Part shown: positions 8,832 through 16,057 of the stretch, piece after piece
Layout: the number at the start of each line of letters is the position of its first letter
Numbering within the stretch: position 1 is the stretch's first letter
Source of the DNA: Actinomycetes bacterium
GTDB lineage: Bacteria; Actinomycetota; Acidimicrobiia; Acidimicrobiales; JAKAVM01
Direction of reading: 5' to 3'
DNA: 41,723 nt
Assembly (NCBI GenBank): GCA_021827485.1
Contig: JAKAVM010000037.1
Coordinates: forward strand, 1-41,723
The notes under the pieces: generated by a model
The model's input: the letters and a program-made list of their open reading frames with translations, nothing else
What the model was told of the DNA's origin: nothing
Databases searched by the model: none
Program-made: the position numbers and the translations under genes

Positions 8832-8845
8832 TCCAACTGGTGACC

Positions 8846-9838
8846 TTAGACCTCATAACCTAGCTCTTGGGCAAGCTCAACTATCCCGTGCCTTTCATTT
8901 GCATTGAGCTCCCAGTGCCACGGAAGTCGAACGGGTTCTGGATGAGGAACCGAATGTATTGACGGACTTTGGAGGAAGCGATCATGCTCGCCACCTGGCG
9001 CATGGGCCGGTCCAGGTTTAGCAAAGGGGGACTCCTCCGGGTGCATCATTTTTGCAATTGACACATCACTGGTGTCGAGTCCTGCCCACTCACAAAATAA
9101 ACGAGCGCTATCAATAGGAAAGTTCAAAAGGTCTTCAGCTCGTAGTCGCAATACCCGCGAACTATCAATCCCTTCACAGAAACGGACAATTCGTTGATTG
9201 ACTGAAAACCAGATTCGACTAGAACGTCGGTAGAGTTCTGCTGAAGACCGACTGCCAACATTTGCAGCCGCAAACGCCTCTTTCATCTTCTGTTGCAACG
9301 ACTCAGTAGCTGTCACCGGATGTCTTACCAAGTGCACAAAGCGGGCTCTAGGATAACTTTCATTGCACAGCATGAGATGTGCTTCTGAGGCCGAAGTGTC
9401 TGGTGATTTCTCAATACCAATTCTAGGAGCAACCTTCTCAAGCAACCGATCAAAAAACTCGGCCGTCGACATTTCACGATGCTCTCTTACCCAACTCCAA
9501 GCTTTATCAACCATCTCTTCCGACTGACTCCCAAAAATAACTTCAGCTACCGATCTCACTGCCCCCGACATTCGCAGCCGCTCTGTCTCCCCAATGGGCA
9601 CGTCTTGAAGTTCGCCACCCGGATCAAGCGCCTCGCCATAAGTATCGCGTGGTCCCCCAAAGGTATCTAGTGCCTCCCCTAGGCTATGGGCGTTGAAAAG
9701 TCGCAACTCAGGAAACCAGTACATCTGGGGATGACTACCTAGAATTGCGATGGAGATTGAGGAGTAAGCGTGCGCATGCGAAAGTATGAAAATTGGAGCG
9801 TAGGTCTCTCGTTCTCGATAGCTTGGTGATTCGTGCAT
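8846..9838 (-). CDS. Sulfotransferase family protein (PAPS-dependent, predicted)
   Basis: A 330-residue protein of the P-loop sulfotransferase family, which moves a sulfuryl group from PAPS to an acceptor. A 5'-phosphosulfate loop-like segment lies at about 19-39 (LSHAHAYSSISIAILGSHP), and the 3'-phosphate motif RFVHLVRHPV at 166-175. The intervening IEKSP (142-146) and C-terminal RAEDLLNFP are family-typical. The loop has HAHAYSS where GSGSSL-like sequence is usual, so cofactor binding is not certain. It starts 5 bp after plsC and is probably co-transcribed, suggesting a lipid or cell-envelope substrate. That is inference. An APS kinase is encoded at 32.5 kb. Confidence 0.8.
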   Translation of the reverse strand: MHESPSYRERETYAPIFILSHAHAYSSISIAILGSHPQMYWFPELRLFNAHSLGEALDTFGGPRDTYGEALDPGGELQDVPIGETERLRMSGAVRSVAEVIFGSQSEEMVDKAWSWVREHREMSTAEFFDRLLEKVAPRIGIEKSPDTSASEAHLMLCNESYPRARFVHLVRHPVTATESLQQKMKEAFAAANVGSRSSAELYRRSSRIWFSVNQRIVRFCEGIDSSRVLRLRAEDLLNFPIDSARLFCEWAGLDTSDVSIAKMMHPEESPFAKPGPAHAPGGEHDRFLQSPSIHSVPHPEPVRLPWHWELNANERHGIVELAQELGYEV

Positions 9839-9843
9839 ACCTA

Positions 9844-10548
9844 TCAGCTCGCCTTGTCTGAGAAATCTATTTGAGGGGCGGGTCCGGCCAGAACAGCCTT
9901 GTCTCTGCTTGCGTAGCGATCAACGTATTGCTTGCCGGATAGCTGGACTATTGCAAACATTATCTCATCGGTAGCCTGTCGATATGACAGTGGGTCATCT
10001 TTACGCGAACCAAATCGTTCGGCAAGTTCTATGGGTTCTCCAAATCTAATTTCGACTTTCTTGAATGGTTTCATTAACCTAGCACCGATCGGTTGTACTG
10101 AACTGGTTCCTATTATTGCAACTGGAACCACCGGAACCCCCTCTTGTATCGCTAGACGAGCAACTCCAGTGTGACCTTTGTGAATTCGATCATCAGGTGA
10201 TCGAGTCCCTTCCGGATAAATAGCAAAAAGCTGACCTTTGCGAAGTACCTCTCGGGCAGACTCCAAGGCCCTCTCTGAAGCAGGCCCCCCACCACGTCGG
10301 ATTGGAATCTGGCCAGCAGCTCTAAAAAACCACGCAGTTTTGAAACTATCAAAATACTCTGCTTTTGCAACATAGGTTACCCTACGCACCATCACTAACG
10401 GTAGAAAGAAAGAATCGCAGAACGACTGATGATTTGCGGCAAGAATTGCCGGACCCCGGAAAGGCACATTTCTCACATTTGTTGTTCTAATCCGAAACAG
10501 CGCAAATAATATAGGACTTAGGAGAATCTTAAAGAGCCAATACAACAC
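9844..10548 (-). CDS. plsC: 1-acyl-sn-glycerol-3-phosphate acyltransferase (PlsC family)
   Basis: A 234-residue lysophospholipid acyltransferase making phosphatidic acid, or a related acyl transfer at the membrane. The catalytic NHxxxxD motif is N39-H40...D45 and the glycerol-phosphate motif PEGTRS is at 112-117, with a hydrophobic N-terminal segment (about 2-20) for membrane association. The start is GTG at 10548. It lies head to head with the TetR gene across a 59-bp gap carrying an operator palindrome and is followed closely by the sulfotransferase gene. Several PlsC-like enzymes act on other acceptors, so the exact substrate is open. Confidence 0.92.
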   Translation of the reverse strand: MLYWLFKILLSPILFALFRIRTTNVRNVPFRGPAILAANHQSFCDSFFLPLVMVRRVTYVAKAEYFDSFKTAWFFRAAGQIPIRRGGGPASERALESAREVLRKGQLFAIYPEGTRSPDDRIHKGHTGVARLAIQEGVPVVPVAIIGTSSVQPIGARLMKPFKKVEIRFGEPIELAERFGSRKDDPLSYRQATDEIMFAIVQLSGKQYVDRYASRDKAVLAGPAPQIDFSDKAS

Positions 10549-10570
10549 TTACCCAGGTTATCTTCTAAAA

Positions 10571-10590
10571 ACTTGACCAGTCAGTCAAGT
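10571..10590. promoter_or_regulatory. TetR-family operator
   Basis: A perfect inverted repeat ACTTGAC - CAGTCA - GTCAAGT sits in the 59-bp gap between the divergent plsC and tetR starts. The core TGAC...GTCA resembles operators of TetR-type lipid-metabolism regulators. It probably controls both directions, including autoregulation of the adjacent TetR. Confidence 0.75.
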
Positions 10591-10607
10591 TCTCCTATCA
10601 TTTTGAG

Positions 10608-11231
10608 ATGGTCCGCCGACTAACTTCGCGTGGTCTAAAGAGAAGAGACCAACTAATCAATTACGCGGCTAGCAGGTTTGCCGAAAATGGCTTCCACCCG
10701 ACCTCGGTGACTGAGATAGTAAACGGTCTAGGAGTCGGTAAAGGAGTATTTTACTGGTATTTCGACTCCAAAGAAGAGATATTCATAGAAATTCTACGTG
10801 GCGCCCAACGCGATCTTCGCCGCTATCAACAAAAAGCAATCGAGAACGAATCTGACCCAGTAGCTCGAATTGAGTTTGGGATACGAGCATCTATTATCTG
10901 GCTCGCAAACCATCCTGATTTTTTTACCCTTCTACAATTTGCAGCAACCGACGAGAAATTTTCCCGCTTGATCCGAGCCGGGGAGGAGATCGCCGTTCAA
11001 GATGTTGCTCAACATATTCGCGAAGGCATCAGCCAAGGTCGCATCGACGAAGGTGACCCACTCTTCCTGGGTCATGCGATACTAGGGGTTACCAACCAAC
11101 TAACCAGGGTGCTGCTTTTTGAAAAAAAGCGAGACCCAAGTGTAGTTGCAGATGCAGTTGTACGCTTTGCGCTCGGTGGGCTGAGGGGTTTTAGTGGTGT
11201 GATCGCCGCAGGCGCCATGGGTGGAAAGTAA
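10608..11231 (+). CDS. TetR/AcrR-family transcriptional regulator
   Basis: A 207-residue repressor with an N-terminal TetR helix-turn-helix (about 12-58, ending GVGKGVFYWYFDSKEEIF) and an all-helical ligand domain. It lies divergent to plsC with a palindromic operator between them, so control of the plsC/sulfotransferase pair is likely. The ligand could be an acyl compound, which is inference. No Shine-Dalgarno is evident before the ATG at 10608. The last 20 codons lie within a 63-bp sequence repeated at 13997-14059 with mostly silent differences, suggesting that an element integrated at this 3' end. Confidence 0.93.
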   Translation: MVRRLTSRGLKRRDQLINYAASRFAENGFHPTSVTEIVNGLGVGKGVFYWYFDSKEEIFIEILRGAQRDLRRYQQKAIENESDPVARIEFGIRASIIWLANHPDFFTLLQFAATDEKFSRLIRAGEEIAVQDVAQHIREGISQGRIDEGDPLFLGHAILGVTNQLTRVLLFEKKRDPSVVADAVVRFALGGLRGFSGVIAAGAMGGK

Positions 11232-11234
11232 ATT
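11172..11234 (+). repeat. Left copy of 63-bp direct repeat (tetR 3' end)
   Basis: Aligns without gaps to 13997-14059 with 8 mismatches (about 87% identity). Over the shared coding part most differences are silent in the tetR frame (GGT/GGC, AGT/AGC, ATC/ATT), so the right copy appears to descend from a functional tetR 3' end. It marks the left edge of the defence cassette. Confidence 0.85.
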
Positions 11235-11239
11235 CCTCT

Positions 11240-11389
11240 CTAAGCCACCAACTCTTGTCGCACGGAACCTTTTCGACTCCAGGCGATTGGTTCAATTCCG
11301 TAGCTTCGAAGCGCATCAATAACTTCCGCAGGTACTCCTCCTTCCACATCGCTGGGAAGAGCGTATGCCTTAGTACGAGATTTACCCAT
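11240..11389 (-). CDS. 49-residue hypothetical protein, last gene of the defence cassette
   Basis: A short basic protein, not recognised, starting MGKSRTKAYALPSDVEGG and ending SRKGSVRQELVA. Its ATG (11389) overlaps the end of the HEPN gene by 8 bp, continuing the overlap pattern of the whole cassette, which is the main reason to accept it. A longer frame reaching 11506 lies entirely inside the HEPN gene and is less likely. It could be a small accessory or antitoxin component, or a remnant of a larger gene. Confidence 0.45.
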   Translation of the reverse strand: MGKSRTKAYALPSDVEGGVPAEVIDALRSYGIEPIAWSRKGSVRQELVA

Positions 11390-11798
11390 AGGGATTGTCT
11401 TCTCTAATCGTTGTCGTTGTTGACGTGACGATATACTCAGCAGCTTCCAAAACCAATACTGTAGTCTCTGCAGAGGCATCAATATGTACATCGGGATAGC
11501 GGCCATCGAGTGACCAACGATTTAGACTCTCCAGGTCCACTTCTGCAAAGTCATACTGGTCATCGGAGGGTAGTAGTCGTACCAGTTCTACAAGATCATG
11601 AATGCGACGATATGGGAGTTCCCTGAATGTGAGCAAAGCTTTGATCGCTTTCTCCGCCGCAAGGTGGGCCAGGAAACATGCTATGCGACCTGGGTACTCG
11701 GACGAGCCTGCCAGGTGCCGAGCGGTCTGCAACTCGTCCATCGCCTGGCCGAGAACGCGCCGTGCCTCGTCGACATTGTTGTCAGGCAGCTCGCTCAT
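11382..11798 (-). CDS. HEPN-domain protein (HepT-like)
   Basis: A 138-residue all-helical HEPN protein of the DNA-binding/HepT type. AHLAAEKAIKALL (about 44-56), the H67-D-L-V-E-L helix and the terminal GRYPD (99-103) are family signatures. The canonical Rx4-6H ribonuclease motif is not obvious: R59 and R64/R65 precede H67 at other spacings, so nuclease activity is uncertain. Its start at 11798 overlaps the MNT gene by 17 bp. HEPN/MNT pairs are known toxin-antitoxin modules in which the MNT partner modifies or neutralises the HEPN toxin. Here the pair is joined to an ATPase gene. Confidence 0.85.
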   Translation of the reverse strand: MSELPDNNVDEARRVLGQAMDELQTARHLAGSSEYPGRIACFLAHLAAEKAIKALLTFRELPYRRIHDLVELVRLLPSDDQYDFAEVDLESLNRWSLDGRYPDVHIDASAETTVLVLEAAEYIVTSTTTTIREDNPYG

Positions 11799-12153
11799 AG
11801 ACCACCTTGCCTTCGCGCATCGGCCAATAGTGCATTGAACCGATAACGTCCTTCCTGCGTTCACACTCGGCGATATCGGTGACAACTATGTCGCACGGAA
11901 CAGGAGCCGTTACCGCCATGCGCACACTTCCCATGAGAGATGACCGCTCCTTATCGTCCAGATGGTCGAACACGACCAGTAGGTCCAGATCGCTGTCCGG
12001 GCCTTCGTCGCCGCGAGCCAGCGACCCAAAAACGATGACCTTAACGGGATCGAACTCCCGCACAATCTCATCGACGACGACAGGGAGCCACTCGCGGACA
12101 GTTTTGCCGTCCCATTTGCCGTTCTCATACACGACCTGAGAATGGGTGCTCAT
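11782..12153 (-). CDS. MNT-type minimal nucleotidyltransferase (antitoxin-like)
   Basis: A 123-residue protein of the DNA polymerase beta-like superfamily. The catalytic motif GSLARG (43-48) is followed by D55 and D57 in SDLDLLV, and a third carboxylate, D88, lies in CDIVV, so the active site looks intact. In MntA-HepT systems such proteins transfer AMP to the HEPN toxin. The ATG at 12153 overlaps the ATPase stop (ATGA), and a longer upstream frame would run inside the ATPase gene. The gene overlaps HEPN by 17 bp downstream, so the three genes are probably translationally coupled. Confidence 0.9.
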   Translation of the reverse strand: MSTHSQVVYENGKWDGKTVREWLPVVVDEIVREFDPVKVIVFGSLARGDEGPDSDLDLLVVFDHLDDKERSSLMGSVRMAVTAPVPCDIVVTDIAECERRKDVIGSMHYWPMREGKVVYERAA

Positions 12154-13778
12154 TGGCTTACCTTTGCGTGTGTGCCGAAGATGTCGTAGGAGAGGTCCGC
12201 ATGAGTCTGCGTACCTGGTGAAATGAGGGGGGCCAACTGCTCCACCATAAACGAGCGAGCATCGCTCCCTAATCCCCACTCGCCAAGCTCCTTCTTAACA
12301 AACACGTGTACCGCTCCTCCAGCAGACTTGAAATCATCCGGTGGTTTTCCCTGTCCAACAGCTTCCTTCAATGCGTCATCTCGTACAGCGATCATGTCGC
12401 CTGCCCGGTCGGGTTTACCCAACTGTTCGCAAAAGGAAGTGAGTATCTCGTCCGCCAGAAGATAGCCTTCGATGCTACGCTTCGATAACACCCGAGTGCC
12501 TTCTTCTCGTCGGCGATTCACCTCATCATCTGAGCGGTTGTCCCGGTCGATAACGCGGACCACCTCGGCCGCCGGCGTCACGATCGTTACCGCTCGACCG
12601 ACACCAAGATGATCGTGTCGCACGGCATCCGCATTGCCAACCGAAATGAACTCAGTGTCGGGATGGGATTCGCCGAAAATAGCCCGGTAGCAACGCGCAT
12701 CGAAGCCCTCGGCGTCCGCGCCACCCTGGGGATTACCTCCTTCGCAAAGCACAACTCGACGAGGGCCGACAAGTTCAGCCATATCGTCAAGTGCAGTTGC
12801 AAGGATCTCCAACCAGAACTTCCGGCTAGGGGTCGATGGCGTGATGTGAGTCTCTTCGTCCAGCTTAGTATTGCCGAGATCGAGAAAGGCCACATCCCCT
12901 GGTTGATCCTGTCCGATCTGCAAAGCAGTTCTCATCATCCCGATGGAATGGGTCGCAATCCAAAGCTGCGAGTTAGAAGAGATAAGACCAAGCAGGGCCT
13001 TCAGAAGGAGTCCCTGTGTGCGCGTCCCGAGGTGCAACTCCGGTTCGTCTATGCAGAAGACCGTATCGTCGAACGTGGACGCATGGAGCGCCAGATCAAG
13101 GACGAGGTCGAAGGCGGCTCTCTCACCCCCACTGAGATTCTTGAAGTGAAAGTGCTGTGACGTCCCTTTCCCGAAGTAAAATGCTCCATCGACCAGTGGA
13201 TTGCCAGGTGACTGTAGCGACAGCTCTCCCTCGAATACCATTGTCATGGCATCTGCGACCCGTCCGACAAGTTCGGTCCGGAGTGCTTCGACCATTCGAT
13301 TCTGATTTTCAGGCGCATATAGAGCCTCGACCGTAGCTCCAGCAAGGTACTCGTAGTTCTTCCTAACAGAGTGATCCGGTTCGATAAGTCTGGATAGCCC
13401 CTGATCATCAGTCGGAGAAGTGACCTTGTTCAGTGTTGTCGTGCGAAAGTCCGTCTCATGGCGATAAGCAGACCTGACCTTAATAGACTTGCGGGCTAGT
13501 TGTTGGTTTACCAAATCGCTTTCATGGAATCTTATCTCGAACGAACCAGAATCACGCGCGGCACCTTCCTGATCAACTTTGCTGAAATAGTCACTTTCCG
13601 TCCGAAATCCGAAACCACCATGTTGACGCCTCCAACTATTGAACGCCTCGAAGATTGCTGACTTCCCGTATCCATTCGGTCCCGTTAGTACCACCAACCT
13701 TGCGGTCGGGGGCAGCCCTTCAATAGTGAGGTCATGAAAGCGCTTGAATCCTTGAAGGTGGATGCTTTTCACATGCAC
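12150..13778 (-). CDS. OLD/AAA_15-family ATPase with C-terminal TOPRIM-like domain
   Basis: A 542-residue protein. The SMC/RecF-like ATPase has Walker A GPNGYGKS (33-40), signature LSGGER (215-220), Walker B FCIDEPELHL (241-250) and switch H277 in IATHS. The C-terminal part resembles a TOPRIM/DUF4435 nuclease: E346 in VLCEGG, the D411-x-D413 pair in VIDRDNRSDDE, then SKRSIEGYLL (432-441). This layout recalls OLD nucleases and the phage-defence ATPase/TOPRIM pair of PARIS in fused form. The start is GTG 13778 with GAGG upstream. It is first in a four-gene overlapping cassette (ATGA with MNT). High GC and flanking repeats indicate transfer. The trigger and target cannot be read from the sequence. 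Confidence 0.88.
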   Translation of the reverse strand: MHVKSIHLQGFKRFHDLTIEGLPPTARLVVLTGPNGYGKSAIFEAFNSWRRQHGGFGFRTESDYFSKVDQEGAARDSGSFEIRFHESDLVNQQLARKSIKVRSAYRHETDFRTTTLNKVTSPTDDQGLSRLIEPDHSVRKNYEYLAGATVEALYAPENQNRMVEALRTELVGRVADAMTMVFEGELSLQSPGNPLVDGAFYFGKGTSQHFHFKNLSGGERAAFDLVLDLALHASTFDDTVFCIDEPELHLGTRTQGLLLKALLGLISSNSQLWIATHSIGMMRTALQIGQDQPGDVAFLDLGNTKLDEETHITPSTPSRKFWLEILATALDDMAELVGPRRVVLCEGGNPQGGADAEGFDARCYRAIFGESHPDTEFISVGNADAVRHDHLGVGRAVTIVTPAAEVVRVIDRDNRSDDEVNRRREEGTRVLSKRSIEGYLLADEILTSFCEQLGKPDRAGDMIAVRDDALKEAVGQGKPPDDFKSAGGAVHVFVKKELGEWGLGSDARSFMVEQLAPLISPGTQTHADLSYDIFGTHAKVSQ

Positions 13779-13784
13779 GGTGAC

Positions 13785-13868
13785 TTACCTCGGCGCCACT
13801 CGATGGGCCAGCGCCTCATACGGGCCGTTCAGAATTGGGTTTTCAATTACTACTTGCGACTTCGGCAT
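13785..13868 (-). pseudogene. Relic: N-terminus of a type III-like restriction/helicase gene
   Basis: ATG at 13868, preceded by a good ribosome site (GGAGAG), opens a 27-codon frame ending TAA at 13785. It contains VIENPILNGPYEA, which from memory resembles the start of BPTD_3080-type restriction helicases (usually ...IENPILNSPFEEP...). The rest of that roughly 1000-residue protein is missing, and the ATPase gene begins 6 bp later. It may be a relic or a short leader peptide supplying translation to the ATPase gene. Confidence 0.45.
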
Positions 13869-13989
13869 GTTCTCTCCAGCTTACAACTAAGGTACGACTA
13901 GTTTGACATCCTCGCAGCGACAAGAGACCGTGAAGTTGTGACGGACTAGACACGAAAATTTTATCATATAGACGCCAAAACTTTAGGAC

Positions 13990-14910
13990 TCACAAACTCG
14001 GTGGGCTGAGGGGCTTTAGCGGTGTGATTGCCGCAGACGCCATGCGTGGAACATCAATTTTGGAACGAAACTCATTTAGGAATACTCGAACGGTAGCAAC
14101 AGCTTCCTGACGAAGGCGGGCATTCTCCTCGCCATTTCCCGGCTCCGCGAGAAACGCTGCATAAGCAATTGGACCGTCTTGAAACGTATCAGCAAAGCGG
14201 TCTTCGAGCAATCGCATGGCACCGAGGACACGTTCGTGGTTGACGATAGGACTTTGTGCGGCCTCGCGTCCGGCGGCATCCGGACCGGTCCCGAAGTTGA
14301 GCAAGCAGAAGATGAGGTCATATACATCTTTGCTTTCATGTCGATCCTGGAATGCTAGAATTTTCAGGACGGTATAAGGTAATAGATTAGCCATCCGCAC
14401 TTCGACGCGAGACCACCCTCCCCCGTCAAGTCGCTCTGCTTCAATGGTGCGCACTCGAAAGTCGCTCGCAACGAGTTGAGCGCCGGGGACATTGAAGGCA
14501 CCGAGTCCTGATCCCGTGGACTCGCATTTGGGTTTGAAGATTGCACCGGGTCTTACAGCGGTAGTTTCACAGAGAAATTCAATGGTGGCCGGAAATCCAT
14601 CAATGTCACGCTTCCATTGGAAACTGGCATTCCAACTGAAGCCAGCGGCTCTGATGTTGCTCTCCAACGTACGATATGTCTCCGAATACTCGTCATCGAG
14701 GGCAAGCCCGATGACCAGATCGACATCAGTGGTCCCGACATGGGCATGGCGACCCTCAGGAAGTTCCCCGACTAGGTACCGCGGAACTAATCCTCCTGCG
14801 AGATAAATACGATCGCGTCAAGGTCCAATATCCCCGATGAGGGTCACCAACACGCGCTCACATCGAAGTGTTGTTGCCTCATCATATTCAGAGAAGTGGG
14901 AAGCTTTCAA
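13990..14910 (-). pseudogene. AbiEii-like nucleotidyltransferase, interrupted by a nonsense codon
   Basis: The frame runs from TTG (14910, overlapping the upstream stop as TTGA) to 13990, about 306 codons, but codon 31 is TGA (14818-14820). Reading through gives ...GDIGP-[stop]-RDRIYLAGGLVPRYL, and TGG (Trp) is the likely ancestral codon. Beyond it the nucleotidyltransferase core is intact: AGGLVPRYLVG, then the acidic TTDVDLVIGL. Restart at an internal codon would lose the glycine-rich motif. The last roughly 20 codons lie in the tetR-derived repeat, so the natural C-terminus may also be replaced. As the presumed toxin of an AbiE-like pair, it is probably inactive unless the stop is suppressed or is a sequencing error. 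Confidence 0.8.
13997..14059 (+). repeat. Right copy of 63-bp direct repeat (tetR-like 3' end)
   Basis: Gapless partner of 11172-11234. In the tetR frame it still reads ...LGGLRGFSGVIAADAM, with mostly silent differences, so it is a fossil of a tetR 3' end, not random similarity. The opposite strand supplies the C-terminus of the interrupted AbiEii-like gene. Confidence 0.85.
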
Positions 14911-15971
14911 AATCCAATCACATACTCCCGGATTCGGTCAGCTTGCTCACGACCACGCCGCGGATCGCGTCGCAGATCGTAGTAGAGCCGAAAGGGGTTG
15001 ACTGTCCAAAACCCGTTAGTGTGTTTATTATATTTGAGAGGTAGATCGCCACGTGCCTGCGAAAAAATAAGGTTGTGTCCTGAGTCGACCTCATCTGCGC
15101 CCGCGGATGCCACGACTTGATCCAACGGGACGGCATTGGTTACCCATACCTCAGTAGTCGGAACGGCCGTTATGAACTGGGCAATGATAGATGCTGCCGC
15201 GGCTCCTGTGATCGCATGGAGTATCAGCGCTCTGTCCAAGAGAGAAGTAATGCTTCGAAGTAGTTCTTGAGGATCGCGTGCAAGATGATACGCTCGCACG
15301 CGCACAACATCGCGATCCACATTCTCTTCAGCCCACAGGTCAAGGAGGGCACTCGGATTGATTACCCGTCTTGTCCGCTTCGGTCCCACTCCATCGGATT
15401 CGACGATTGATTCTTGCTCCAGGCGAACAAGAACTCGATGAACCAACGCCCCAGAGATGAAAGCTCGTTCCGCAATCTCCTGGACGTGCCAAGGGCGCGT
15501 GCTGTTCTCAAGCAATACGAGCGCCACAATTCCAGCTTTTCCCATCAGCTGGACCGGTCGCTTTTGTTCGTCTTTATGGGACCGATCTGACCTTCGCCCT
15601 TCCATGTGAACGAGAAGGCCGGGAAGTTCGACATGAACGTTTCCGAAACCATCGATGACGGCAATCCGATGGCGTCGCAGGATTTCGCGAGCCTCTTGTG
15701 TTGTTCGGTTGGCAATGAGAAGTACTGGGTCACCTCGCCTGGCCTCAGATGATTTGATAGCCTGCCAAGCCGCGGACGAATTGACGTACCGCTTGACTTC
15801 AATCTGGACTGGATGGGAAGCACCCGCGTAGCGAATGAGAGCACACGGGTAGTGAAATTTGATGCCAGGACTCATAGCTTCAACGGTCACCCCTGGTATC
15901 CCACGAAGGGCGTGGAGCACATCAACTCCAAAGTTGCCCTCAAGTTTAACTGATTCCGCTATATTTACCAT
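14907..15971 (-). CDS. AbiEi-like antitoxin/transcriptional regulator with endonuclease-like N-terminal domain
   Basis: A 354-residue protein. The N-terminal part (about 1-125) has a restriction-endonuclease-like look: IEVKRY with E58 and K60, then GDPVLLIANR and IAVIDGFGNVHVE. A winged helix follows (about 157-197, RPWHVQEIAERAFISGALVHRVL), and the C-terminal region (about 230-354) resembles AbiEi-type antitoxin domains. The stop overlaps the TTG of the nucleotidyltransferase gene, the usual antitoxin-toxin order of AbiE (type IV) systems. A perfect 10-bp inverted repeat covers the start codon, consistent with autoregulation. Family assignment is by motif and context. Confidence 0.72.
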   Translation of the reverse strand: MVNIAESVKLEGNFGVDVLHALRGIPGVTVEAMSPGIKFHYPCALIRYAGASHPVQIEVKRYVNSSAAWQAIKSSEARRGDPVLLIANRTTQEAREILRRHRIAVIDGFGNVHVELPGLLVHMEGRRSDRSHKDEQKRPVQLMGKAGIVALVLLENSTRPWHVQEIAERAFISGALVHRVLVRLEQESIVESDGVGPKRTRRVINPSALLDLWAEENVDRDVVRVRAYHLARDPQELLRSITSLLDRALILHAITGAAAASIIAQFITAVPTTEVWVTNAVPLDQVVASAGADEVDSGHNLIFSQARGDLPLKYNKHTNGFWTVNPFRLYYDLRRDPRRGREQADRIREYVIGF

Positions 15972-15985
15972 CGTAGTAAATATAG
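15959..15985. promoter_or_regulatory. Operator-like inverted repeat over the AbiEi-like start codon
   Basis: CTATATTTAC - 7 nt - GTAAATATAG is a perfect inverted repeat with the ATG (15969-15971) in its centre. The upstream arm contains TATATT, a plausible -10 element 7 nt before the ATG, so the transcript may be leaderless. AbiEi proteins are known to bind inverted repeats in their own promoter, so this is the likely autoregulatory site. Confidence 0.65.
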
Positions 15986-15990
15986 CTCTT

Positions 15991-16057
15991 TAGCAACCCA
16001 GCATCTGCCGACCGGTGCGGGCACACCATGACCAGGGAAGATAGGGATCTTCGTGTT
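15991..16057 (+). repeat. dispersed hairpin repeat, copy B
   Basis: Begins TAGCAACCCAGC and ends ATCTTCGTGTT, as does copy C. GCGGGCAC and the hairpin GAAGAT-AGGG-ATCTTC are shared. Its right end overlaps the stop codon of the alaC-like gene and its left end abuts the AbiEi-like promoter, so it may mark the outer edge of the defence island. Confidence 0.8.

Larger units (their letters stand above)
11235..13996. mobile_element. Putative non-autonomous island inserted at the tetR 3' end
   Basis: The segment between the two direct repeats carries the small ORF, HEPN, MNT and ATPase-TOPRIM genes plus a restriction-gene relic. Its GC is visibly higher than the flanks: sampled lines are 53-70%, against 43-45% in tetR and alaC. 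No integrase, transposase or tRNA is present, so the insertion mechanism is unknown. It could instead have been gained by homologous exchange. Confidence 0.5.

Noticed and set aside
11390-11506. N-terminal extension of the 49-residue ORF to 88 residues
   Set aside because: The extension lies wholly inside the HEPN gene; the ATG at 11389 fits the cassette's short-overlap pattern better.
14818-14820. UGA read as tryptophan (alternative genetic code)
   Set aside because: TGA is used as the normal terminator of other genes in the window, for example nucleotidyltransferase MNT and cysC, so recoding genome-wide is untenable.
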